A stretch of 64,000 nucleotides of DNA from Bradyrhizobium algeriense (GCF_036924595.1 NZ_JAZHRV010000001.1:682001-746000); one strand, 5' to 3'; positions 42,335 through 51,652 are shown, counted from the first letter of the stretch. Translations and numbers: made by a program. The notes: generated by a model from the sequence alone, not told the origin.

Positions 42335-43132
42335 ATGTTCGGAGTTCTTTTTGAACAGACGGCGGATGGCCAACGGTATATCGATTGGCTGCTGTCGGGT
42401 CTTGGCTGGACGCTGGCGCTCGCGTTCTTCGGCTGGTGGATCGCGTTCGCCGTCGGAGTCCTCGTCGGCATCGGCCGAACGGTGAAAAATCGATTCGTCG
42501 CGGCACTGGCTCGCCTGTATGTGGAGATTTTCCGGAACATCCCCGTACTCGTGCAGATGTTCCTCTGGTATTTCGTCCTGCCGGAGGTGCTGCCGGGTAC
42601 ACTCGGAAACGCAATCAAGCAGATCCCGCCGCCCTGGGGATCGTTTTTCCCGGCGCTGCTGTGCCTGGGCTTGTACACCGCCGCCCGCATCGCCGAACAG
42701 GTTCGCGCCGGGATCGAGGCGTTGCCGAAGGGGCAGGCCGAAGCCGCCAATGCGTTGGGCCTGAGCGCATACCTCACCTATCGACACGTCATTGTCCCGC
42801 AGGCGCTGCGCCTCATCGTGCCGAGCCTGACCAGCGAGGTGATGGGCGTTTACAAGAATACATCCGTAGCCCTGACGATCGGCTTGATGGAGTTGACCGC
42901 GCAGGCGCGCCAGATCAGCGAAGCAACCTTCCAGACCTTCACCGCATTCGGCGCGGCGACGCTCATCTATCTGGCGCTCGCCCTGATCGCCTACCAGTCG
43001 ATGATGCTCATCGACAAGGCCCTTCATATCCCGGGCACTGCGGCTGCCCGAGATGATATCACGGTGGAGGCCCCGGCCAGCGAACTGCAGCAAGGCGGCG
43101 CACTGCGGGAGGCGATGGAGATCGCGAAATGA
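42335..43132 (+). CDS. Polar amino acid ABC permease 1 (HisM/GltJ type)
   Basis: A 265-residue permease with five or six membrane segments. The family loop reads EALPKGQAEAANALGLSAYL near residues 128-147, and EIFRNIPVLVQMFLWYF near 60-76 is the conserved R-x-x-P segment. I chose ATG 42335 (GTGAGG upstream); the frame is open from 42239 but those codons overlap the region just after the binding-protein gene. It overlaps permease 2 by 4 bases. Confidence 0.92.
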   Translation: MFGVLFEQTADGQRYIDWLLSGLGWTLALAFFGWWIAFAVGVLVGIGRTVKNRFVAALARLYVEIFRNIPVLVQMFLWYFVLPEVLPGTLGNAIKQIPPPWGSFFPALLCLGLYTAARIAEQVRAGIEALPKGQAEAANALGLSAYLTYRHVIVPQALRLIVPSLTSEVMGVYKNTSVALTIGLMELTAQARQISEATFQTFTAFGAATLIYLALALIAYQSMMLIDKALHIPGTAAARDDITVEAPASELQQGGALREAMEIAK

Positions 43133-43827
43133 ATAGCCTCGATTTTTCGATCGTCCAGCAGGCGTGGCCCTATCTCTGGTCGGGATTGCTGTTCTCGCTG
43201 ACGCTGACGGCGGCTGCCTTCGTCATTGGCATGGTGTTGGGGACATGCTTTGCGCTGGTGCAGCATTTCGAGGTGCCGGTCATCAGCCAGATCGTCCGCG
43301 GCTATATCGCCTTGATCCGCTCGATCCCTCTCATCCTTGTCCTGTTCTGGTTCTTCTTTCTGGTGCCGATCGTGCTAGGACACCTGAGCGGCAATGGGCG
43401 TCCGATTCCGATTGGCGCCACCTATACTGCATTCATCACATTCGGCCTGTTCGAGGCGGCCTACTATTCGGAAATCATCCGCGTCGGGCTGCGTGCAGTG
43501 AACAAGGGCCAGTTCGAGGCATGCCAGGCCCTTTCGTTGTCCGCGTTCGACACCTACCGCTGTGTGATCCTGCCGCAAGTGATCCGCGTGGCTAGCCCGA
43601 TCATCCTGAGCCAGACCATCATCCTGTTCCAGGATACGTCGCTGGTTTACGTGTTGTCGCTGACCGATCTTCTTGGGGCTGCCTCGAAGCTTGCGCAGCT
43701 CAACGGACGGTTGGTTGAAATGTACCTCGCGGTCGCAGTGGTTTATCTTGTCATCAGTTCGGCCGCTTCGCAGTGTGTCGCGTCGCTGCGGAAGCGGTAC
43801 GCGGTCCCCGGGACGTTCCGCAACTGA
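43129..43827 (+). CDS. Polar amino acid ABC permease 2 (HisQ/GltK type)
   Basis: A 232-residue permease, partner of the preceding one. The conserved YIALIRSIPLILVLFWFFF (near 56-74) and GLRAVNKGQFEACQALSLSAF (split over 120-140) are present. ATGA overlap with permease 1. Ends 34 bases before the ATPase gene. Confidence 0.93.
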   Translation: MNSLDFSIVQQAWPYLWSGLLFSLTLTAAAFVIGMVLGTCFALVQHFEVPVISQIVRGYIALIRSIPLILVLFWFFFLVPIVLGHLSGNGRPIPIGATYTAFITFGLFEAAYYSEIIRVGLRAVNKGQFEACQALSLSAFDTYRCVILPQVIRVASPIILSQTIILFQDTSLVYVLSLTDLLGAASKLAQLNGRLVEMYLAVAVVYLVISSAASQCVASLRKRYAVPGTFRN

Positions 43828-43861
43828 TCAGTCAATCGAAGCCTACTTCATGGAGACGAAC

Positions 43862-44632
43862 ATGCCGCAGGAAAGCCCAGGCGGTCAGACCAGGCGGCCA
43901 GCCTCGATCGTCATTGTGGAAAATCTGGTGAAGCGGTTCGGAAACTTCACAGCCTTGAGCGACATCAGTCTCAATGTCGCGAAGGGCGAAAAGATCGTTC
44001 TGTGCGGGCCCTCGGGCTCCGGAAAATCCACGCTGATCCGGTGCATCAATCATATCGAGAAGCCCGATGAAGGCCTTGTCGTCATCGATGGTGTCGAGCT
44101 CGCCGGCCGCATGGCCGACATCAACAGCGTGCGCCGCGAAGTCGGCATGGTATTTCAGAGCTTCAATCTGTTCCCGCACCTCTCGGTGGTCGAGAATTGC
44201 ATGCTGGCTCCAATCAGGGTTCGCGGCCTTTCCCGATCCGAAGCGCATGACCGCGCGATAGGTCTGCTCAGGAAGGTCCGCATACACGATCAGGCGAACA
44301 AGTATCCAGCGCAGCTATCGGGAGGTCAGCAGCAGCGTGTCGCGATCGCGCGGGCCCTGTGCATGCAACCCAAGATCATGCTGTTTGACGAGCCGACATC
44401 CGCGCTCGATCCGGAGATGGTCAAGGAGGTGCTCGAAACGATGGTAGACCTCGCGCAGGAGGGAATGACCATGGTTTGCGTCACCCACGAGATGGGCTTT
44501 GCGCGCCAGGTTGCCGATCGGGTGGTCTTCATGGATCGGGGCGCCATCGTCGAAGAAAGCGACCCGGACACATTCTTCCGCGCGCCCCGCACGGAACGGG
44601 CGCGGAGTTTCCTGAACCAGATCATTCACTAG
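43862..44632 (+). CDS. Polar amino acid ABC transporter ATPase (GlnQ/GltL type)
   Basis: A 256-residue ATPase. Walker A GPSGSGKST, Q-loop VFQSFNLFPHL, signature LSGGQQQRVAIARAL, Walker B MLFDEPTSALDPEM and VTHEMGFA are all canonical. I start at ATG 43862 because GGAG lies 7 bases upstream; ATG 43850 adds four residues. Last gene of the operon. The 238 bases that follow hold nothing convincing before the amidase remnant. Confidence 0.94.
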   Translation: MPQESPGGQTRRPASIVIVENLVKRFGNFTALSDISLNVAKGEKIVLCGPSGSGKSTLIRCINHIEKPDEGLVVIDGVELAGRMADINSVRREVGMVFQSFNLFPHLSVVENCMLAPIRVRGLSRSEAHDRAIGLLRKVRIHDQANKYPAQLSGGQQQRVAIARALCMQPKIMLFDEPTSALDPEMVKEVLETMVDLAQEGMTMVCVTHEMGFARQVADRVVFMDRGAIVEESDPDTFFRAPRTERARSFLNQIIH

Positions 44633-44869
44633 CAACCGAAGTTTACTCACGCTCAAAAGCCGAGTTCGCGGAAGACGCTATCGGTTCAGAGCAAACACTT
44701 TCGAAGCATAGGCGACCGTTGATGGGTAGTTCGATGAAATTGCGCACGGCGTTGTTTGGCCTTTTCTTGCGATAAGGGCGCCGAATCTACGATCGAATGT
44801 GACTGGAGTGGCCATCGACCAAGCGCCAGCGTGTGTGCCGACCTCCAGGAACGAAGAGATCCGCCCACG

Positions 44870-45700
44870 TCCGCCTTCGCCCAGACGCTTACAGTTTCGT
44901 ATTCAATGCGCTTCGCTGCGCGCAGCAAGAGCCTGTCTTGTCCTCTTCGTGCGATAATCTGAATCCCGAACGGAAGGCCGCTTGCGTCTCGGCCGCACGG
45001 GATTGAAATCGCTGGAAGTCGTGCGTGATTTACGAAAGGTGTGAAGGCGGCATGAGCTCGGCGACTCGCTTCCTTCTCCGATCATTTTTGGGCCAAGTTG
45101 TACCAGGGGGCCAGGCGACACAGGGAACGGTCCGTGCCAGAAGGAGGTCAAAATTCGCAAAGAAAGCTGCGAAAGCGGCGCTGATAGCAGAGCTTGCGCC
45201 AAGCGCCGCAGCTATTTCTACACCCCGCCAGGAAAGACCGCGTTCGATCTGCTTGGCCACGTCCGAATCGAATTGCCCCGGATCCTTGTGGAAGTCTGGG
45301 CCGTAGAGCGCAGCTAGTCCCACATGCTGCAGTGGCATCAACGCTTCCTCTGTCACGCCGAGCGGCCATCAATGGGTGTATCGAGTGCCAGCGTAGGCGA
45401 AAACGCGATGCGCAGATCCGCCGCATCGACGTGATCGCTTTCAACCGTGGCGGAGTCAGGATCCCGCGGATCGAAATCAGTCATCGCCTCGAACGCGAGC
45501 GCGGTAGCAACTCGGAGCCTCATCAAGGAAACGGCGCTGTGCCCGATTTGCGCAGCGCGCTTTCGATCTTCGTCAAAAGCTCAAACATGCAGAACGACTC
45601 GTTCGAGCGACGCCATCCCGAAATTGAATTGGCGAAGCAAAATGAAATTGCTTTGAAATTGGAGCGCCAGCAGGACGCGCGCAGTTGATACCGCCGCTAT
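44870..45700 (-). pseudogene. Decayed amidase-signature-family gene
   Basis: Minus-strand fragments in different frames together follow an amidase C-terminal half: LRIAFSPTLALDTPIDG (near 45390), QHVGLAALYGPDFHKDP (near 45320), FDLLLARTVPCVAWPPG (near 45145), then after a frame change TPFVNHARLPAISIPCG (near 45010), SGLPFGIQIIARRGQD and LLRAAKRIEYE. At least two frameshifts or stops separate them. The N-terminal catalytic Ser-Lys region is not readable. Limits are approximate, most uncertain at the 45700 side. Confidence 0.7.
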
Positions 45701-45793
45701 AGCGTCCGAGCTGATTGTTTTGTGAGTTGTGTCCGGCCGCCACGAGCTTGCTGGGAAACCACATGAGAGCCCCGGCGACAGGTCGCTTGCAAT

Positions 45794-45819
45794 GTTTAGT
45801 AACTTATGTCTTACTAAAC
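45794..45819. promoter_or_regulatory. Perfect inverted-repeat operator of the ABC/Dha operon
   Basis: Arms GTTTAGTAA (45794-45802) and TTACTAAAC (45811-45819), eight bases apart, 152 bases before the binding-protein start. A further half-site GTTTAGTCA is at 45871-45879. The regulator is not encoded in the immediate vicinity, so its family is not identified. Confidence 0.65.
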
Positions 45820-45970
45820 AAATCGAGCTTTGCCGGTCCTTAAGAATCCGGGTAGCGCGAGGGAACGTCAGTTTAGTCACTTAGCCCGTCAGGACTGTGT
45901 CGCACTGCTCGAAGCATTCGAGCGGGCAGGAACGCCGCGCCATGTCGATGGCCGGTTCAACAGGAGGGAA

Positions 45971-47320
45971 ATGCGCATGAACAATAGCATGAAGGCGCTC
46001 TTTGCTGCAGGCGGCGCACTTGCCGCCGCGCTCTGCATCGGAGCGGCGACCACGCCCGCACAAGCGCAGGGCAAAACCATCACGCTGTGTTGGGCCGCAT
46101 GGGACCCGGCCAACGCGCTGGTCGAACTGTCGAAGGACTTTACCGCCAAGACCGGGATCGGCATGAAGTTCGAATTCGTGCCCTGGACCAATTATGCCGA
46201 TCGCTTTCTGAACGAACTCAATTCACGGGGGTCGCTGTGCGATCTCATCATCGGCGATTCACAATGGATCGGCGGCGCCGCGGAGAACGGCCAGTACGTC
46301 AAGCTGAACGACTTCTTCAAGAAGGAAGGAATCAGCATGGACGACTACATGCCGGCCACCGTGGTCGGTTATTCGCAGTGGCCGAAGAACACGCCGAACT
46401 ATTGGGCGCTGCCGGCCATGGGCGACGCGGTGGGCTGGACCTATCGCAGGGACTGGTTTGCGCGCCCCGACGTGCAGAAGGATTTCAAGGCCAAATATGG
46501 CCGCGATCTCGCTGTGCCGAAGACGCTCGATGAGCTGCGCGACATCGCACAGTTCTTCCAGGGCCGCGAGATCGACGGCAAGAAGGTCTATGGTGCATCG
46601 ATCTATACCGAGCGCGGTTCGGAAGGCATCACCATGGGCGTTTCGAACTATCTCTACGACTATGGCTTCAAATATCAGGACCCCAACAAGCCGTATGCAA
46701 TGGATGGCTTCGTCAACTCGGCGGGTGCCGTCAAGGGCCTCGAAGCCTACAAGGAACTCTACAAATGCTGCACGCCCCCCGGTGCTTCCAACTCCTACAT
46801 GTCGGAAGGTCTTGATGCGTTCAAGTCCGGCCAGGTGGCGCTGCAGATGAACTTCTTCGCCTTCTTCCCGGGCCTCTACAAGGACCCCAATGTCGGCGGC
46901 GACAAGATCGGCTTCTTCTCCAATCCCGCCGCTACCACTCAGGCAACCCAACTCGGCGGACAGGGTATCTCCGTGGTTTCCTATTCCAAGAACCAGGGTG
47001 AAGCGCTGCAATACATCAAATGGTTCGCTGGCGGGGATGTGCAGAAGAAGTGGTGGGCGCTGGGCGGCTATTCCTGCGCCAAATCCGTGCTGAACGACCC
47101 GGGTTTCCCGGACAGCGCGCCCTTCGCCAAGGAGTTCCTGAAGTCGATGGGTATGGTGGTCGATTTCTGGGCGGAGCCCTCCTACGCGCAACTCCTGCAG
47201 GCCGAGCAGAAGCGCGTGCATGACTACGTGGTCGCCGACAAGGGGACTGCTCAGGAAGCGCTCGACGGGCTGGTGAAAGATTGGAAAGCCATCTTCAAGG
47301 AAGAGGGCAAGAAGTTCTAG
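45971..47320 (+). CDS. ABC sugar/polyol transporter, binding protein
   Basis: A 449-residue family 1 solute-binding protein. ATG 45971 follows CAGGAGGG; the signal peptide runs to PAQAQGK near residue 32. Motifs: CWAAWDPANALVELSKDF near 39-56, DLIIGDSQWIGGAAENG near 88-104, and the aromatic-rich pocket WALPAMGDAVGWTYRRDWF near 142-160. The downstream dihydroxyacetone kinase genes suggest a ligand that enters metabolism as dihydroxyacetone or a related triose or polyol; this is inference. A strong hairpin follows its stop. Confidence 0.92.
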   Translation: MRMNNSMKALFAAGGALAAALCIGAATTPAQAQGKTITLCWAAWDPANALVELSKDFTAKTGIGMKFEFVPWTNYADRFLNELNSRGSLCDLIIGDSQWIGGAAENGQYVKLNDFFKKEGISMDDYMPATVVGYSQWPKNTPNYWALPAMGDAVGWTYRRDWFARPDVQKDFKAKYGRDLAVPKTLDELRDIAQFFQGREIDGKKVYGASIYTERGSEGITMGVSNYLYDYGFKYQDPNKPYAMDGFVNSAGAVKGLEAYKELYKCCTPPGASNSYMSEGLDAFKSGQVALQMNFFAFFPGLYKDPNVGGDKIGFFSNPAATTQATQLGGQGISVVSYSKNQGEALQYIKWFAGGDVQKKWWALGGYSCAKSVLNDPGFPDSAPFAKEFLKSMGMVVDFWAEPSYAQLLQAEQKRVHDYVVADKGTAQEALDGLVKDWKAIFKEEGKKF

Positions 47321-47326
47321 GATAGC

Positions 47327-47359
47327 GGCCTGGAGCGCGGTTCGCTCGCGCTCCAGGCC
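47327..47359 (+). terminator. Strong intercistronic hairpin after the binding-protein gene
   Basis: A perfect 13-base stem (GGCCTGGAGCGCG / CGCGCTCCAGGCC) with a 7-base loop, then ATTCTTTT. It probably stops most transcripts or protects the binding-protein message from decay, giving an excess of binding protein over permeases. Confidence 0.8.
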
Positions 47360-47429
47360 ATTCTTTTCCGCAATACCAGGCCTCTCCTCCGAAGCCGACG
47401 ATCACGGCGCATCAGGACCAGCCGACGCC

Positions 47430-48389
47430 ATGAATGATTTGAGTGCCTCATCGCGGATCACATACGGCGCTGTGCCCCTGCAGCCGGGCTTGGCGCGCCG
47501 TGTCCGGGGCTTGTCCGACAAGGCTCTCGCATGGCTCTTCATTACCCCGACGATCGTGCTGCTGCTGGCGATTAATATCTTCCCGCTGGTCTGGACCATC
47601 TATCTGTCGTTCACCAACTATCGGGCCAACCGGTCGAACGCACCGGTGAAGTGGCTGGGGATCGATTGGTACCAGACGATCCTGACCGATCCGGACATTT
47701 GGGCGGCGATGCAGGTGACGGCACATTTCGTGTTCTGGACCGTCGTCATCGAGACCGTGCTTGGCTTTGGTCTTGCCTTCCTGATTGACAAAAAATTCCG
47801 CGGCCACGGCATGTGGACCACGATCATTCTGCTGCCGATGATGCTTTCACCGGCCGTGGTCGGCAATTTCTGGACATTTCTCTACCAGCCGCAGATCGGG
47901 CTTTTCAACTATATGGTGGCCTTCCTCACGGGCCGCTCCGCATCGTCGTTCCAGATGCTGGGCGACGTGACACTCAGTCCCTGGGCGATCGTCATCGTCG
48001 ACGCCTGGATGTGGACGCCCTATGTGATGCTGATCTGCCTTGCCGGCCTGCGATCGATCCCGGATTACATCTATGAGGCGGCGGAGGTCGACCGCGCATC
48101 GAAATGGCGTCAGTTCTGGTCGATCACTCTGCCGATGGCATTGCCGTTCATCATGCTCGCCGTCCTTTTCCGCGGCATCGAGAACTTCAAGATGTTCGAC
48201 ATGGTCAACCTACTCACCGGGGGCGGGCCGGGGTCGACCACCGAGGTTGCCTCGATCACGCTGAAGCGCGCGGCGTTCGAGAGCTGGAGGACGGGCTATT
48301 CCTCGGCATTCGCGATCATCCTGTTCGTGACGGTGTTTGGACTAGCCAACATCTACGTCAAGGCGCTGAACCGGGTGAAGAGCCGATGA
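47430..48389 (+). CDS. ABC sugar/polyol permease (MalF type)
   Basis: A 319-residue permease with six membrane segments. The EAA loop is YIYEAAEVDRASKWRQFWSI near residues 211-230. N-terminal 30 residues are cytoplasmic and basic. It overlaps the next permease gene by 4 bases (ATGA). Confidence 0.93.
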   Translation: MNDLSASSRITYGAVPLQPGLARRVRGLSDKALAWLFITPTIVLLLAINIFPLVWTIYLSFTNYRANRSNAPVKWLGIDWYQTILTDPDIWAAMQVTAHFVFWTVVIETVLGFGLAFLIDKKFRGHGMWTTIILLPMMLSPAVVGNFWTFLYQPQIGLFNYMVAFLTGRSASSFQMLGDVTLSPWAIVIVDAWMWTPYVMLICLAGLRSIPDYIYEAAEVDRASKWRQFWSITLPMALPFIMLAVLFRGIENFKMFDMVNLLTGGGPGSTTEVASITLKRAAFESWRTGYSSAFAIILFVTVFGLANIYVKALNRVKSR

Positions 48390-49339
48390 GCATCGCCAAC
48401 ACGGCCCATTCCGTCGTCGAACCATCGCTCAATACCAGGCGATTGGCGGGTTCGCTCGTGGTTCTCTATGCCGTAATCACGATGATTCCGTTGGTCTGGA
48501 TCGTTCTTACCTCATTCAAGTCGCCGGACGATGCGATCTCCTATCCGCCGAAAATCGTCTTTACTCCATCGCTCGAAGGTTACTGCAATCTTTTCACCAC
48601 GCGATCGCGCCAGACGCCGGAATTCATCCGCACGCTTGGACCGCCGCAGGGGCTTTGCGACGACATTGCGCGCAGTCGCAATATGGTCGTCGCCGGACCG
48701 TCGAACTACGTGCCGCGTTTCGTCAATTCGCTGATCATCGCGTTCGGCTCGACCGTGCTCGCGGTCGCGCTCGGCACGTTGTCCGCCTACGGCTTCTCGC
48801 GATTCCGCGTGCCCCTGAAGGACGACCTGCTGTTCTTCATCCTGTCAACGAGGATGATGCCGCCGATTGCTGTCGCGATCCCGATCTACCTGATGTACCG
48901 TACCATCGGGCTGTCGGACACCCGGCTCGGCATGATCCTGCTCTACACCTCGGTCAACGTCTCGCTCGCCGTCTGGCTGCTCAAGGGCTTCATCGACGAG
49001 ATCCCGCGCGAGTACGAAGAAGCGGCCATGATCGACGGCTATACGCGCTTTCAGGCCTTTGTGAAGGTGGTGCTGCCGCAGGCAACGACGGGAATCGCGG
49101 CAACGGCGATCTTCTGCCTGATCTTCGCCTGGAACGAATACGCTTTCGCGGTGCTCTTGACCTCCGGCAACGCGCAGACGGCGCCACCCTTCATTCCGAT
49201 CATTATCGGGGAGGGCGGGCAGGACTGGCCTGCGGTAGCCGCCGGCACGACGCTTTTTCTGGTGCCGATCGTCGTCTTCACGGTGCTTTTGCGCAAGCAT
49301 TTGCTGCGCGGCATTACCTTTGGAGCCGTTCGCAAATGA
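48386..49339 (+). CDS. ABC sugar/polyol permease (MalG type)
   Basis: A 317-residue permease from ATG 48386. The EAA loop is YEEAAMIDGYTRFQAFVKVV near residues 211-230. The first periplasmic loop carries an insertion of about 40 residues (RSRQTPEFIRTL, then a CDDIARSRN segment), longer than in standard MalG proteins and a candidate contact for its binding protein. C-terminus RGITFGAVRK is typical. ATGA overlap with both neighbours. Confidence 0.93.
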   Translation: MSIANTAHSVVEPSLNTRRLAGSLVVLYAVITMIPLVWIVLTSFKSPDDAISYPPKIVFTPSLEGYCNLFTTRSRQTPEFIRTLGPPQGLCDDIARSRNMVVAGPSNYVPRFVNSLIIAFGSTVLAVALGTLSAYGFSRFRVPLKDDLLFFILSTRMMPPIAVAIPIYLMYRTIGLSDTRLGMILLYTSVNVSLAVWLLKGFIDEIPREYEEAAMIDGYTRFQAFVKVVLPQATTGIAATAIFCLIFAWNEYAFAVLLTSGNAQTAPPFIPIIIGEGGQDWPAVAAGTTLFLVPIVVFTVLLRKHLLRGITFGAVRK

Positions 49340-49548
49340 GCCTCGATGCAAATTCCTCCATGCCGGGTCGGAGCTTCGCGGACAGAATTCTACGACGCGG
49401 TCCGCTGGAGGCCGTCGCGACGACGATCATCGCCGCGGGCGTCGTGATGCTGATGCAGCCATTTTCGCTGACGCTCTATTCCTGGTCGTTCGCGACCACT
49501 CTGTTCGGAACGGTGATGTTCATCGTTGTCTCGAAGGTCAGGGAGTAG
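49336..49548 (+). CDS. Small two-helix membrane protein in ABC operon, unknown
   Basis: A 70-residue protein with a basic cytoplasmic N-terminus and two hydrophobic segments (near 26-41 and 46-65), ending in VSKVRE. It overlaps the MalG-type permease by 4 bases and is 6 bases before the ATPase gene, so it is a genuine member of the operon. Small membrane proteins of unknown role occur in glycerol/polyol ABC operons of rhizobia (GlpU-like position), but I see no clear sequence motif. It may stabilise the permease pair. Confidence 0.75.
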   Translation: MSLDANSSMPGRSFADRILRRGPLEAVATTIIAAGVVMLMQPFSLTLYSWSFATTLFGTVMFIVVSKVRE

Positions 49549-49554
49549 GGCGGG

Positions 49555-50652
49555 ATGGCACAGATCAGGGTCGAAGCGCTCGACAAATCCTTCGGGGACT
49601 TCCATGCCGTCAAGGCTGCCAGCTTCACGGTCGAGGACGGCGAGTTCCTCTGTCTGCTGGGTCCTTCCGGCTGCGGCAAGACGACAACGCTCCGCATGAT
49701 TGCAGGACTGGAATTGCCGACGGCCGGCACCATTCGGTTGGACGGCGAGGACGTCACGATGAACCGCGCATCGGCTCGCGATATCGCTTTCGTGTTCCAG
49801 CTGTTCGCCCTCTATCCGCATATGAATGTCCGGCGAAACATCGGTTTCCCCTTGAAATGCGAGGGCATTGGCGCGGCGGAGTCCGACCGGCGGGTCGTGG
49901 AGGCCGCGCGCACCCTGCGCATTTCGCATCTTCTCGATCGGCCGGTGTCGGGTCTTGCCGGCGGCGATCGCCAGCGCGTCGCGCTGGGACGGGCGATCGT
50001 GCGCAAGCCAAAATGTTTCCTGATGGATGAGCCGCTCGGAGCGCTCGATACCGAAATGCGCGAGGCGATGATCCGTGAATTGCGTGCGCTGCACGACCGG
50101 CTCCAAGCGACGACGGTCTACGTCACGCACGATCAGCTCGAGGCCATGGCGATGGCCGATATGATCGCCGTGATGAACAACGGCATCGTCGAGCAGGTCG
50201 CGAGCCCGCGCGACATCTATGACCGGCCAGCGTCGCTGTTCGTTGCGGATTTCATTGGCTCGCCGCCGATGAACTTCCTGCCGTTCCGCGGCAGCCTGCA
50301 AGCCGGCGCGCAGGCGATCAGGCTCGGCGAGCGCGACGTCGCCATTCCAGCTGCGCGCCAAGCGCTGCCGGAAAGCGACCTGGTCCTCGGGGTCAGGCCC
50401 GAGCACGTGCGTTTCACCGATCGCGGCGCCGTACGGGGCGAGGTCTATGGGTCGGAGTATCTCGGCACGACACAGATCGTGATCGTGACGACGCGCTATG
50501 GCGCACTCAAGGCCCGGTCGCCCGCCAGCGTGTCGTTTCGGACCGGAGAGAATGTCGGGCTCGACTTCCGGCCCGATACGCTGTCGATCTTCGACAAGGA
50601 GTCCGGCCGGGCGATCCGCACCGTGTTGCATGAGGGAGGCGTGCATGGCTGA
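49555..50652 (+). CDS. ABC sugar/polyol transporter ATPase 1
   Basis: A 365-residue MalK/UgpC-type ATPase. Walker A GPSGCGKT (36-43), Q-loop VFQLFALYPHM (80-90), Walker B FLMDEPLGALD and switch VTHDQ are normal. The signature is changed: where the family reads LSGGQ it has LAGGD (within SGLAGGDRQRV, near 134-144). It overlaps the second ATPase gene by 8 bases, so the transporter probably uses a heterodimer of the two. Confidence 0.92.
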   Translation: MAQIRVEALDKSFGDFHAVKAASFTVEDGEFLCLLGPSGCGKTTTLRMIAGLELPTAGTIRLDGEDVTMNRASARDIAFVFQLFALYPHMNVRRNIGFPLKCEGIGAAESDRRVVEAARTLRISHLLDRPVSGLAGGDRQRVALGRAIVRKPKCFLMDEPLGALDTEMREAMIRELRALHDRLQATTVYVTHDQLEAMAMADMIAVMNNGIVEQVASPRDIYDRPASLFVADFIGSPPMNFLPFRGSLQAGAQAIRLGERDVAIPAARQALPESDLVLGVRPEHVRFTDRGAVRGEVYGSEYLGTTQIVIVTTRYGALKARSPASVSFRTGENVGLDFRPDTLSIFDKESGRAIRTVLHEGGVHG

Positions 50653-51652
50653 GGTCGAGATCAGGGCGGTCTCCAAGGCGTTCAAGAAAACGCAGGCTGT
50701 CAGCGACCTGTCGCTGACCGTCGGAGACGGCGAGTTCGTCGCTTTGCTCGGGCCGACGGGTGCCGGCAAGACGACGACATTGCGCCTCATCGCCGGATTG
50801 GAGATGCCGGACCATGGTTCGATCCGGATCGGCGGACGCGACGTGACCGGCGATGCGCCGGCCGATCGCGACATCGCTTTCGTGTTCCAGCAATATTCGT
50901 TGTATCCGCATCTTACCGTGTTCGAGAACATGGCTTTTGCGTTACGTGCGCCGATCCGCCGCGTACCGGAGGCGGAGGTCCGCGCCAAGGTGCGGGAAGT
51001 CGCGCGTCTGCTCCACATCGAAACCAAGCTCGATAACAAGGCAACCCAATTGTCGGGTGGACAGATGCAGCGTGTCGCGATCGGCCGGGCTCTGGTGCGC
51101 TCGCCCGCGATCTATCTCATGGACGAACCGCTCTCTTCGCTGGATGCCAAGCTGCGCGGCGAAATGCGTCTTGAACTCAAGCGCATTCAGACCGATCTCG
51201 GCGCGACCATACTCTATGTTACTCATGATCAGACGGAAGCGATGACCATGGCTTCGCGCATCGGCGTGATCGAGGCCGGGCGGCTGATGCAGATAGGTAC
51301 GCCGCGCGAGATTTACGAGAACCCGATCAACGCTCATGTCGCCGCGCGGCTTGGGCAACCGACGATCAACCTCCTGCCGGCGGGTCTCTTTGCCGGCGCG
51401 CCGCGCGGGACCAAGACCATCGGCGCGCGCACCGAGCACCTGACGATCGCGCGCGACGGCGGCGACGTGTCGGCGACCGTCACGCGGATCGAACATCTCG
51501 GCGATCAGAGCCACCTCCACCTCGATCTTGGCGGCCAACCCGTCGTGACGTTGTCCGACCCTGAAGCAAGGCTCGGCCCTGGGGATATCGTGTCGCTTCG
51601 GCTCAACAAGCCGCTGTTCTTTGATGCGGCCGGCGGGAGGGTCGCGGCATGA
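50645..51652 (+). CDS. ABC sugar/polyol transporter ATPase 2
   Basis: A 335-residue MalK/UgpC-type ATPase from ATG 50645. All motifs are canonical: GPTGAGKT, VFQQYSLYPHL, LSGGQMQRVAIGRAL, YLMDEPLSSLD, VTHDQ. TOBE-like C-terminal domain. With ATPase 1, whose signature is degenerate, it may carry the fully active composite site. It overlaps dhaL by 4 bases. Confidence 0.93.
   Translation: MAEVEIRAVSKAFKKTQAVSDLSLTVGDGEFVALLGPTGAGKTTTLRLIAGLEMPDHGSIRIGGRDVTGDAPADRDIAFVFQQYSLYPHLTVFENMAFALRAPIRRVPEAEVRAKVREVARLLHIETKLDNKATQLSGGQMQRVAIGRALVRSPAIYLMDEPLSSLDAKLRGEMRLELKRIQTDLGATILYVTHDQTEAMTMASRIGVIEAGRLMQIGTPREIYENPINAHVAARLGQPTINLLPAGLFAGAPRGTKTIGARTEHLTIARDGGDVSATVTRIEHLGDQSHLHLDLGGQPVVTLSDPEARLGPGDIVSLRLNKPLFFDAAGGRVAA

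Noticed and set aside
45194..45688. Plus-strand 164-codon ORF
   Set aside because: Antisense to the amidase remnant, whose motifs are readable on the other strand.
49390..51039. 549-codon minus-strand ORF
   Set aside because: It lies antisense to two clear ABC ATPase genes and is rich in Arg, His and Pro, the usual shadow of high-GC coding sequence.
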